Positions 1 to 6,857 are shown, numbered from the stretch's first letter. The stretch: 7,595 nucleotides of DNA from Acidobacteriaceae bacterium (GCA_030049955.1 JASIJX010000558.1:1-7595); one strand, 5' to 3'. Notes: generated from the letters alone by a model not told the origin. Program-made: numbers and translations.

Positions 1-767
1 TTTCGAACTTTCGCCCTGCTGACATGCTTGCCGGCGGGCAGGGCGCGCCGCTCGTCCCGCTGCTCGATTACGTGCTCTTTGCCGACGAGCGCCGCGGGCG
101 CGTGCTGCAAAATATAGGCGGCATTGCCAATCTCACAGCCGTTCCCGCAGGAGCTTTGCCGCACGCGGTGCTCGCCTTCGATACTGGCCCCGGCAACATG
201 ATTATCGACTGGCTCGCGCAGCAGCTTTTCAGCAAGCCCTACGACCGCAACGGCGCCTTCGCTGCAGCAGGCACAGTGATTGCGCCCGTGCTCAAGGCCG
301 CGCTGCGCAATTCTTATTTCCGGCTCAAGCCGCCACGTACCGCCGGACGCGAGCAGTTCGGCTGCGAGTACGCCGCGAACTTTCTTGCACTGTGCCGCCA
401 CCACAGCACCAGGCCGGAAGACGCCCTGGCAACAGCCACTGCGCTCACTGCCGACTCCATCACGCGCAGTTACGCGCAGTTTGTGCGACCGCGGATGAAG
501 AAACAGCCGGTAGACTTCATCGTCTCTGGCGGCGGTGCACGCAACCGCACCCTGATGGCCATGCTGGGATCGCGGCTAAGCTCGAGTATCGGCCCGCTCG
601 GCTGGAAGTTTGCTGCGAGCGACGACTTCGGCTTGCCGGTCGAAGCCAAGGAAGCAGCAGCATTCGCTTTGCTTGCCTGGCAGACGTGGCATCACCAGCC
701 CGGCAACGTTCCCGCCGCAACCGGCGCAAAACGCGCGGCGATCCTCGGGCAGGTTACGCATGTCTAG
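1..767 (+). CDS. anmK: Anhydro-N-acetylmuramic acid kinase, 5'-truncated by window edge
   Basis: AnmK phosphorylates and opens 1,6-anhydro-N-acetylmuramic acid to MurNAc-6-phosphate in the cytoplasm, a step of peptidoglycan recycling. The reading frame is open from base 3, and the residues before the first internal ATG at 24 (SNFRPAD, then GGQGAPLVP) are family-conserved, so that ATG is not the start. About 254 C-terminal residues are present; the family is usually about 370, so the N-terminal part with the phosphate-binding and catalytic Asp motifs is missing. Visible signatures are NIGGIANLT (111-137), FDTGPGNMIIDWL (177-215), SGGGARNRTLM (525-557) and a late EAKEAAAFALLAW segment before the typical ATGAKRA..LG end. 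The stop TAG at 765-767 overlaps the next gene by 8 bases, implying co-transcription. Identity is confident; only the missing 5' end limits the annotation. Confidence 0.95.
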   Translation, partial: SNFRPADMLAGGQGAPLVPLLDYVLFADERRGRVLQNIGGIANLTAVPAGALPHAVLAFDTGPGNMIIDWLAQQLFSKPYDRNGAFAAAGTVIAPVLKAALRNSYFRLKPPRTAGREQFGCEYAANFLALCRHHSTRPEDALATATALTADSITRSYAQFVRPRMKKQPVDFIVSGGGARNRTLMAMLGSRLSSSIGPLGWKFAASDDFGLPVEAKEAAAFALLAWQTWHHQPGNVPAATGAKRAAILGQVTHV

Positions 768-2382
768 AATCTGGCCGGCGGGTTCGGTGCTTTTCCGTCC
801 TTTCGCACTAAATGCGAAAGGACGGGGCACGGAGATTCGCATCTTTTGCGCTGCGATACTTTTAATTTCGGCAGTTTACCTCTCCGGCTGCCGGTCGCTG
901 CAGCGCGATCCCAAGACTGTTGTTTTTCTGATCGAGAGCAGCCCTGCCAATCTCGATCCCCGCATCGGCACCGATGCCCAGGCCGAACGCATCGACGAAC
1001 TGCTTTTCGACGGTCTCGTCCAGCATGACGCGCAGTTCCGCTTCGCTCCGGCACTTGCCAAGAGCTGGGATCAGCCCGATCCAAACACCCTTGTCTTTCA
1101 CCTCCGCAGCGGCGTGCGATTCTCCGATGGCCGGCCGCTCACGGCGCGCGATGTACTCTTCACCATCAATTCCATACGCGACGGCACCGTCATCTCGCCG
1201 AAAACCGCCGCCTACGCCTCCATTGCGTCCATGGAAGCGCCTGACCCGCTCACGGTGGTGATGCGCCTGAAGCACCCTGACAATTTTCTGCTCACAAACC
1301 TTTCCAACACTGCCTTGGGCATCGTGCCTTATGGCAGTGGGCGCAATTTCTGGCAGCATCCTGTCGGCACCGGGCCGTTCTGCTTCGTCAGCCAACTGAT
1401 CGACCAGAATGTCGTCATCGAACGTAACCCGTTGGCTTGGGCCACGGCGCCAAAGATCGACCGGGTGCGCTTCGCCGTGGTACCCGACGCCATTACCATG
1501 GCCCTTGAGCTCGAAAAAGGCTCTGCTGACGCTGAGGTCAATGCCCTGCCGATGGACTCATTACCCGTACTGGCCAGTCGCCCCAACCTTGTGGTGCAGG
1601 ATGCGCCGGGCAGCAACATCCAATATCTGGCCTTCAATCTTCGCGACCCCATCCTGAGCAGCATGCGCGTCCGGCAGGCCATCGCTTTCGCAATTAACCG
1701 GGATCTCATCATCCAGACGCTGCTCGGGGGCCATGCGCGATCCGCCAACAGCCTGCTGCCCTCCGGCCACTGGGCCTGGACAGGCGATGTGCCGCATTAC
1801 GATTACGATCCCGCCCGCGCCAATGCACTCCTCGACGAGGCCGGCTACCCGCGCAGCGCCGATGGAATCCGTTTTCATCTCACCATGAAGACCAGCACCG
1901 ACGAAAGCACGCGCGTGCTGGCCGCTGCGCTGCAGCAGCAACTGGCCGAGATCGGCATTGCTCTCGACCTGCGCAGCTACGAATTCGCCACTTTTTACTC
2001 CGACGTGGTCCGCGGCGCGTTCCAAATGTATTCGATGCGCTGGGTCGGCGGTAATGAGCAGCCCGATATCTTCAGCTATGTATTTTCTTCGTCGCGCTTC
2101 CCTCCCCGCGGCGCAAATCGGGGCCATTATTCCAACGCGCAGCTCGACGCGCTGCTTGACAACGCCGCCGAAACCGCCGACATGGATCGACGCCGTGCCG
2201 ATTATGTGCAGGCGCAACAGATCCTCGCCCGCGACCTTCCCGCCATCAATCTCTGGTACCAGGACACGGTAATTGTCCACAGTCGCCGACTGACCCATGT
2301 TGTTCCCACGCCCTCGGGCAGCTTTTCGTTTCTTGAGACGGCAGAGCTCGATTCCTCAGCCGTTCAGAAGGGGCAGAAGTGA
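760..2382 (+). CDS. Family 5 extracellular solute-binding lipoprotein (peptide/oligopeptide type)
   Basis: Predicted extracytoplasmic ligand-binding lipoprotein of the SBP_bac_5 family (OppA/DppA/MppA-like), normally the receptor of a peptide ABC importer. From ATG 760 it has 540 residues, usual for the family. A hydrophobic stretch at residues 28-41 ends in the lipobox LSGC with Cys44 as lipidation site. Family signatures follow: LAKSWDQPD near residue 98, HLRSGVRFSDGRPLTARDV at 114-132, VGTGPF at 202-207, VRQAIAFAINRDLI at 304-317, then HYDYDPARANALLDEAGYP. ATG 760 was chosen because it is the only ATG just before the signal segment and gives an 8-base overlap with anmK, with a weak purine-rich stretch (747-753) in front; GTG 787 is an alternative. 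The roughly 27-residue region before the hydrophobic core is unusually long and contains a perfect inverted repeat. No permease or ATPase genes follow. Ligand unknown; a murein peptide is inferred only from the anmK linkage. Confidence 0.9.
   Translation: MSRIWPAGSVLFRPFALNAKGRGTEIRIFCAAILLISAVYLSGCRSLQRDPKTVVFLIESSPANLDPRIGTDAQAERIDELLFDGLVQHDAQFRFAPALAKSWDQPDPNTLVFHLRSGVRFSDGRPLTARDVLFTINSIRDGTVISPKTAAYASIASMEAPDPLTVVMRLKHPDNFLLTNLSNTALGIVPYGSGRNFWQHPVGTGPFCFVSQLIDQNVVIERNPLAWATAPKIDRVRFAVVPDAITMALELEKGSADAEVNALPMDSLPVLASRPNLVVQDAPGSNIQYLAFNLRDPILSSMRVRQAIAFAINRDLIIQTLLGGHARSANSLLPSGHWAWTGDVPHYDYDPARANALLDEAGYPRSADGIRFHLTMKTSTDESTRVLAAALQQQLAEIGIALDLRSYEFATFYSDVVRGAFQMYSMRWVGGNEQPDIFSYVFSSSRFPPRGANRGHYSNAQLDALLDNAAETADMDRRRADYVQAQQILARDLPAINLWYQDTVIVHSRRLTHVVPTPSGSFSFLETAELDSSAVQKGQK
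795..825. repeat. Perfect 13-bp inverted repeat with 5-base loop
   Basis: The left arm CCGTCCTTTCGCA (795-807) is exactly complementary to the right arm TGCGAAAGGACGG (813-825), with loop CTAAA (808-812). No U-tract follows on either strand, so it does not look like an intrinsic terminator. It starts 27 bases after the anmK stop and lies inside the predicted 5' coding part of the binding-protein gene, encoding roughly RPFALNAKG. It may be a dispersed REP-like palindrome that landed at the gene junction, or an mRNA hairpin controlling translation or decay. The structure is certain from the sequence; its role is not. Confidence 0.85.
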
Positions 2383-2393
2383 CCGGTCACCGG
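2379..2393. promoter_or_regulatory. Overlapping palindromes at the end of the binding-protein gene (possible operator)
   Basis: GTGACCGGTCAC (2379-2390) is a perfect 12-bp palindrome that includes the TGA stop at 2380-2382. It overlaps a second palindrome, CCGGT-C-ACCGG (2383-2393). The loops are too small for an RNA hairpin terminator and no U-run follows, so a protein-binding site is the only functional reading offered. It lies about 60 bases upstream of the putative ECF promoter. Short palindromes do occur by chance in GC-rich DNA. Confidence 0.25.
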
Positions 2394-2452
2394 ATCGCTA
2401 TTTCCAGCCGCTCAAACCGGATCCTCGCCTCCCGCATATTGCGAAACTTTCT

Positions 2453-2479
2453 CAACCTTTTGCCGGGGTGATTCGTCTA
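2453..2479 (+). promoter_or_regulatory. Candidate ECF-sigma-factor promoter (-35 CAACC, -10 CGTCTA)
   Basis: CAACC at 2453-2457, followed by TTTT, and CGTCTA at 2474-2479 are separated by 16 bases. This matches the general ECF sigma promoter pattern of an AAC-containing -35 and a CGTC-type -10 spaced about 16 bases apart. A start near 2486 would leave a leader of about 50 bases before ATG 2538. It is the best promoter-like signal in the 155-base gap after the binding-protein gene and would drive the secreted repeat protein, and probably the receptor behind it. The cognate sigma factor is not in the window. Confidence 0.5.
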
Positions 2480-2524
2480 CCCGAACAGGGTCAGAATCCA
2501 GTGAAAACGGCGGCTTGGAGCCGT

Positions 2525-2530
2525 GGAGAG
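2525..2530 (+). promoter_or_regulatory. Ribosome binding site deciding ATG 2538
   Basis: GGAGAG at 2525-2530 lies 7 bases before ATG 2538, a normal Shine-Dalgarno spacing. The in-frame GTG at 2523 overlaps this site and has its own GGAG only 2 bases away, too close to work well. The ATG also places a basic n-region (MKSRIAGR) directly before the hydrophobic signal core. Confidence 0.7.
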
Positions 2531-2537
2531 CAAGCGT

Positions 2538-3677
2538 ATGAAGAGTCGCATTGCGGGACGGTTGGCGGTTTTTACAGTGATGGTATTTCTGGCTTGCGCG
2601 GGGATAGCCTACGCCCAGGCGGGATCGCATTTTCTCGGCACCGTCACGGCCATCAACGGCAACACCCTCACCGTGAAGACGCAGCAGGGCGACGAGCACC
2701 AAGTACAAGTGCCTTCTACGGCGGATCTAAAGCGTATTGAACCCGGCCAGACCAGCCTCAGCGCGGCGGTGGCCATGCAGTTCAGCGAGCTCGCGACCGG
2801 CGACCGCGTGCTGGTGTGGACGGATCCCAATGTCACCAGCGGAACGCCGCAGGCCACACGCATCGTGGCCATCAAGGCACAGGACCTGGCCCAGAAGCAG
2901 CAGCAAGAAACCGAAGACTGGCAAAAGCGCGGCGTGGGCGGTTTGGTCAAGAGCGTCGATCCGGCGACAGGAATCATTGTGATCACCTCGGGCGCCGGCC
3001 CAGCCGCGAAGACGGTCATCATCCATATAGCGAGCAACACCGTGCTCAAGCGCTACGCGCCCGCCTCAGTGAGCTATCCGCTGGCCAGGCCTGCACCGAT
3101 CACCGACATTCACCCTGGCGACCAACTGATGGCCCGCGGAAATAAGACTGAATCCGGCACCGACGTTGCCGCCGAAGAGGTGGTCTCCGGCAGCTTCCGT
3201 AATGTATCCGGCATCATCTCCTCTGTCGATCCGGCAAACTCTACCTTCGTCGTCAAGGATCTCGCAACCAAAAAGGTAGTCACCGTCCAGGTGCCAGCCG
3301 ATGCCCAATTGCGCGAGCTTCCCGAGCGCATGGCGCAGTTCCTGGCGGCGCGCTTGAAAGGCGCCAGTCCTGCTGGAAACGCGGGAGGCAACGGCGGAAA
3401 CGCAGCCGCCGGCGATCATCACAGCGGCTTCATGCAGCACGGCGGAGGCGGCGGAATGGATCCGCAGCAGGTGCTCAGCCGCGCCCCGGTGATTCACTTC
3501 TCCGATCTCAAGAAGGGCGACGCGGTAATGCTGGTGGCCACACCCGGCGATCAGCAGGTCATTGCCGTTACGCTTATCGCCGGCGTCGAGCCGCTGCTCG
3601 AGGCGCCGGCCAGCCAGGATCTGCTAGCCAACTGGAGCATGGGCAACAATGGCGCCGATGCAGCAGGCGCACAGTAG
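2538..3677 (+). CDS. Secreted triple-repeat beta-rich protein, DUF5666-like
   Basis: Predicted exported protein of 379 residues, function unknown. A Sec signal peptide (residues 1-26) has a basic start, the core LAVFTVMVFLACAGI and a probable cleavage after AYA. The mature part holds three related units beginning near residues 31, 132 and 222. Each opens with a G-x-V/I-x-x-[IV] pattern (GTVTAI, GLVKSV, GIISSV), continues through V-rich alternating strands, and ends with a [DE]L/DI-x-x-GD-x-[LV] turn (ELATGDRVL, DIHPGDQLM, DLKKGDAVM). This looks like the small beta-barrel repeats of DUF5666 proteins; the assignment is from memory of the pattern, not a search. The third unit is split by a Gly/Asn/Ala insert with HH and H residues (about 275-310). 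The gene has its own candidate ECF promoter and lies directly upstream of an Oar-like receptor gene in the same direction. A periplasmic or surface role is inferred. The CDS is certain; the family call is moderate. Confidence 0.75.
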   Translation: MKSRIAGRLAVFTVMVFLACAGIAYAQAGSHFLGTVTAINGNTLTVKTQQGDEHQVQVPSTADLKRIEPGQTSLSAAVAMQFSELATGDRVLVWTDPNVTSGTPQATRIVAIKAQDLAQKQQQETEDWQKRGVGGLVKSVDPATGIIVITSGAGPAAKTVIIHIASNTVLKRYAPASVSYPLARPAPITDIHPGDQLMARGNKTESGTDVAAEEVVSGSFRNVSGIISSVDPANSTFVVKDLATKKVVTVQVPADAQLRELPERMAQFLAARLKGASPAGNAGGNGGNAAAGDHHSGFMQHGGGGGMDPQQVLSRAPVIHFSDLKKGDAVMLVATPGDQQVIAVTLIAGVEPLLEAPASQDLLANWSMGNNGADAAGAQ

Positions 3678-3734
3678 CGTTTTTTGCCGTTTCTTCTTAT
3701 TACTGTTTGTACTTTTGCTGTTTGTTTCTTATTC
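3678..3734 (+). other. T-rich spacer between secreted-protein gene and receptor gene
   Basis: About 35 of 57 bases are T and only 4 are A, sharply unlike the GC-rich coding DNA on both sides. It contains a T6 run right after the stop codon but no GC stem before it, so it is not a recognisable intrinsic terminator. No convincing -35/-10 pair was found. It would give the receptor mRNA an unstructured U-rich leader, which may help ribosome loading in a long transcript. The 10-bp palindrome ATTCATGAAT (3731-3740) closes it. Confidence 0.5.
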
Positions 3735-3744
3735 ATGAATGAGT

Positions 3745-3749
3745 GAGGA
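3745..3749 (+). promoter_or_regulatory. Ribosome binding site favouring GTG 3754 for the receptor gene
   Basis: GAGGA at 3745-3749 is 4 bases upstream of GTG 3754, a short but usable spacing. ATG 3739, in the same frame, is preceded only by T-rich sequence with no Shine-Dalgarno match. Confidence 0.5.
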
Positions 3750-3753
3750 TAAC

Positions 3754-6700
3754 GTGCATTTCAGCTTTCGCCTTCATCTTTTTTCAGCCGCTGTGCTGGC
3801 ACTCGCCGTGCCGTTCTCGACCACAGCGGCGCAGGGGCAGACCTCTGCCCCGCCGCAAACAAACTCCGCTTCGCAGTCGGCGTCATCATCTTCCAGCTCA
3901 CAATCCGCCGTCCTGGGCACGCTGCACGGCCACATCACAGATCCAACCGGCGCGCTGATTCCTGGCGCGCAGGTGATAGTTCTCACGTCCCAGGGCAAAA
4001 CTATGCGCTCCACAAAGGCCGACTCCGCGGGCGGCTACTCGGTGCGCGGTCTTCCTGCGGGCAGTTATGTTATCCAGTCCGAATATCAGGGATTCGCCCC
4101 GTTTGTCTCCGCGCCCATTCAGCTCAGCGCCGGCCAAACCAAGAACGTGGACATCAAGATGGCTATCGAAGCCGCGCAGCAGCAGGTGGTGGTCACGGAT
4201 GAAGGCGCGCCACAGGTGAGTGTAGAAGCCGGCGCAAACGCAAGCGCGATCGTGCTCAAGGGCAAGGATCTTGAGGCGCTTTCCGACGACCCCGACGAGT
4301 TGCAGAACGAATTGCAGGCGCTCGCTGGTCCAGCAGCCGGGCCGAACGGCGGCCAGATCTACATTGACGGATTTACTGGCGGCCAGTTGCCACCCAAGTC
4401 GGCCATCCGTGAAATCCGCATCAACCAAAACCCGTTTTCAGCGGAGTTCGACCGCCTGGGGTATGGCCGCATTGAGATTCTCACTAAACCAGGCACAGAC
4501 ACGCTGCATGGCCGCGCGTTTCTGCAGGGCAACGACGACACGTTCAATTCCGGTAACCCATTCACCACAGTGCTTCCCTCCTACGACAGCATCCAGTACA
4601 ACGGCACTGTGAGCGGACCGATCTCGAAGAATGCCTCGTACTTCTTCAGCGCCGACGTGCGCAACAACCAAAACGACAGCATCTACCAGGCCACCACGGG
4701 CGTCTTCAACGGTACCCAGTACGCTTCCAATATTGTCTCGGGCGGTGTCTTTACTCCATCCACGCACATGAACATTTCGCCACGCATCGACATTCAGCTT
4801 GGCCAAAAGAACACCCTTACGCTGCGGTACCAATTCTTCCGATATAACGAATCCAATGAATTTGGCGGCTCCGTTGACCTGCCCGATGAGGCCATCAATG
4901 AAGACATCATCGAGCATGCATTCCAGTTAAGCGACTCTGAGGTCATCAACGACCACATTGTCAACGAGACGCGATTCCAATATCTGCGCGACATTACATC
5001 GCAAACGCCCCTCAGCACCGCTCCGAGCATCTCGGTGCCGGGTTACTTCGCCAGCGGTGGTTCCACCGGTCAGACGGAGCACGACCATACTGATCACTTC
5101 GAACTACAGAACATCACCACGATGACAGCTGGAGCACATGCTATCAAGTTTGGCACGCGGCTGCGCGACAACAGCGACATCAACACCACTAACACGTACT
5201 TTAACGGCAGCTTCAACTTCACTTCAGTGGCCGATTATGTGGGCGCAATGGACGCTCTTAATGGCTACCAATGCCCGGTGAATCCGGCTTCCGGTTCGCC
5301 CACCGCCTGCGGCTCAATGAACGCGCCCAATAAGCTCACTTATTTTTTGGGCAATGAGAATGCCCAAGGCAACATCTTCGATGGTGCATTGTTCCTGCAG
5401 GACGACTGGAAGAAAAATAAGAACCTGACGCTCTCCGGCGGTCTGCGCTGGGAGACGCAGAATCACCTAAACGATCACTCTGACTGGGGCCCGCGCGTGG
5501 CATTCGCCTACGCGCTTGATGGGCACAAGACAGGAACTCCGAAGACGGTACTGCGCGGCGGCATGGGCTTCTTCTTTACTCGCCTCAGTATCGGTACGCT
5601 GATGTCTGCCGAGCGCTATAACGGCAAGCCTGGCAGCCAGCAGCAGTTCGTCATCAACAATCCAACCTGCTTCAACCCGAACAGCCTCAACGCCATTGAT
5701 AACGGCGATCCCAGCCAACTCGCTGCTGATTGCGGCGCTGCTACCGCGCTTGCCCCACAGATCGACACAATTTCGCACACTTACCGCTCACCTGTGGACG
5801 AGCAGGAGGGCATCAGCCTGGAGCGGCAGCTTGGCAAGGCCGCCACTCTGACGACTACCTATCTGCACACTCTGGGCGTTCACCAGAACGCGACAATCGA
5901 CGCCAACGCGTATCTGCCGGAGCCAGGCAGCAATCTTTACGGTGTTTCCCCCAGTGGAACGCGGCCGTATCCAAACTTGGGCGTTATCGATGAGACCTTC
6001 CCCGAGGCCATTTACAAGCAAAACCAGGTCATTGTCAGCGTGAATGCGCGCATTGGCCCACGGTTGAGCGTAACCGGGTTTTACAACGCAAACTGGGCCA
6101 ACTCCGACACGGGCACAGCCTCAAACTCGTACAACATCAGCCAGGATTGGGGCCGCGCCACTTTTGTTTCGCGCAACCAGATCTTCTTCATGGGCAACTA
6201 CACGGCGCCCTGGGGGCTTACCTTCAATCCGTTCCTGATTGCGCAGTCCGGACGTCCCTTCGACATTGCTACATCCGAGGACCTGACCGGTGATAACTTC
6301 ATCGGCCAGGACCGGCCGACATGGGCGACCAGCAATCCAAACGATGTGGTGGTAACAACGCCCTACGGCAATTTCAACGTGAACCCGCAGCCCGGCGAGA
6401 CAATTATTCCGGCCAACCTAGGCAATGGCCCGGCTGCAGTCTCGTTTAACCTGCGCCTCTCGCGTGCCTTCGGTATCGGGCCTGAAACCGAATCTTCTAC
6501 TGGTCCATCCCACGGCGGTGGTGGCAGCCGTGGCGGGCACGGTCCCGGCTTTGGCGGCCCATTTGGCGGACCGTTCGGTGGTGGGGGCGGCCGCGGCGGA
6601 CCGTTCGGCGGCGGCGCCAGCACCGGCCGCAAGTATTCGCTCACGTTCAGCGCCCAAGCCTTGAATCTGTTCAACGATATCGACTACGGAACACCCAACG

Positions 6701-6849
6701 GAACAGTCACGCCGCCAAACGGAGCCCTCACGCCCGGAACCGTCGGTACAGATCCGCGCTTCGGCAAATCTACCAGCCTTGCCGGCGGAATCTTCTCTTC
6801 CGGCTCGGCCGCGCGGCGCGTCTTCCTCCAAATGGCGTTCCAGTTCTGA
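3754..6849 (+). CDS. Oar-like TonB-dependent outer-membrane receptor with carboxypeptidase-regulatory-like domain
   Basis: Predicted outer-membrane beta-barrel receptor/transporter, 1031 residues from GTG 3754 (1036 from ATG 3739). GTG is preferred: it has a Shine-Dalgarno site and gives a signal peptide with a basic n-region (HFSFRLH), whereas ATG adds acidic residues (MSEDN). Order: signal peptide (about 1-28); Ser/Gln/Pro-rich linker; CarboxypepD_reg-like Ig fold (55-135, GHITDPTGALIPGA...GYSVRGLPAGSY); plug-like region (about 145-260, with GGQIYIDG and FDRLGYGRIEILTKPGTDTLHG); then a long barrel rich in alternating aromatic strands, ending in aromatic FQF as outer-membrane barrels do. No clear TonB box is seen. 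The only four cysteines form close pairs, 507/519 and 639/660, probably loop disulfides. A Gly/Pro/Phe-rich loop lies at about 917-954. Substrate unknown; members of this expanded acidobacterial family are often annotated for oligosaccharide or protein transport. Probably co-transcribed with the secreted protein upstream; a terminator follows. Confidence 0.92.
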   Translation: MHFSFRLHLFSAAVLALAVPFSTTAAQGQTSAPPQTNSASQSASSSSSSQSAVLGTLHGHITDPTGALIPGAQVIVLTSQGKTMRSTKADSAGGYSVRGLPAGSYVIQSEYQGFAPFVSAPIQLSAGQTKNVDIKMAIEAAQQQVVVTDEGAPQVSVEAGANASAIVLKGKDLEALSDDPDELQNELQALAGPAAGPNGGQIYIDGFTGGQLPPKSAIREIRINQNPFSAEFDRLGYGRIEILTKPGTDTLHGRAFLQGNDDTFNSGNPFTTVLPSYDSIQYNGTVSGPISKNASYFFSADVRNNQNDSIYQATTGVFNGTQYASNIVSGGVFTPSTHMNISPRIDIQLGQKNTLTLRYQFFRYNESNEFGGSVDLPDEAINEDIIEHAFQLSDSEVINDHIVNETRFQYLRDITSQTPLSTAPSISVPGYFASGGSTGQTEHDHTDHFELQNITTMTAGAHAIKFGTRLRDNSDINTTNTYFNGSFNFTSVADYVGAMDALNGYQCPVNPASGSPTACGSMNAPNKLTYFLGNENAQGNIFDGALFLQDDWKKNKNLTLSGGLRWETQNHLNDHSDWGPRVAFAYALDGHKTGTPKTVLRGGMGFFFTRLSIGTLMSAERYNGKPGSQQQFVINNPTCFNPNSLNAIDNGDPSQLAADCGAATALAPQIDTISHTYRSPVDEQEGISLERQLGKAATLTTTYLHTLGVHQNATIDANAYLPEPGSNLYGVSPSGTRPYPNLGVIDETFPEAIYKQNQVIVSVNARIGPRLSVTGFYNANWANSDTGTASNSYNISQDWGRATFVSRNQIFFMGNYTAPWGLTFNPFLIAQSGRPFDIATSEDLTGDNFIGQDRPTWATSNPNDVVVTTPYGNFNVNPQPGETIIPANLGNGPAAVSFNLRLSRAFGIGPETESSTGPSHGGGGSRGGHGPGFGGPFGGPFGGGGGRGGPFGGGASTGRKYSLTFSAQALNLFNDIDYGTPNGTVTPPNGALTPGTVGTDPRFGKSTSLAGGIFSSGSAARRVFLQMAFQF
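6553..6608 (+). repeat. Repeated GGCGG-CC-TTCGG units coding a glycine-rich loop
   Basis: GGCGGACCGTTCGG occurs exactly at 6565-6578 and 6595-6608, 30 bases apart. A diverged copy, GGCGGCCCATTTGG, sits at 6553-6566. Each encodes GGPFG, so the repeats build the Gly/Pro/Phe-rich loop of the receptor. Such a tract can expand or shrink by slippage or recombination in steps of three bases without breaking the frame. Confidence 0.7.
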
Positions 6850-6857
6850 AAGCCGCA

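Noticed and set aside
795..830. Inverted repeat as an intrinsic terminator of anmK
   Set aside because: No U-run follows the stem on either strand (GGGCACGG on plus, AAAAGCACC on minus), and the next gene already starts upstream of it.
1561..2298. Long minus-strand open frame (245 codons) opposite the binding-protein gene
   Set aside because: The plus strand carries clear family 5 motifs over the same stretch. The antisense frame is a by-product of GC-rich codon bias and has no recognisable domain.
2443..2479. GAAACTT (2443-2449) as the -35 paired with CGTCTA
   Set aside because: The spacing to the -10 is 24 bases, too long for an ECF promoter; CAACC at 2453 gives the normal 16.
3684..3735. 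Promoter for the receptor gene inside the T-rich spacer (TTGCCG or TTGTAC as -35)
   Set aside because: At proper spacing the -10 candidates are poor (TTGTAC, TATTCA), and T-richness alone creates such partial matches.
3731..3740. ATTCATGAAT palindrome as an operator
   Set aside because: Only 10 bp and AT-rich in a T-rich tract; likely chance without conservation data.
3898..4428. Minus-strand open frame of 176 codons opposite the receptor's N-terminal domain
   Set aside because: It overlaps the well-supported carboxypeptidase-regulatory-like and plug regions and shows no motif or ribosome binding site of note.
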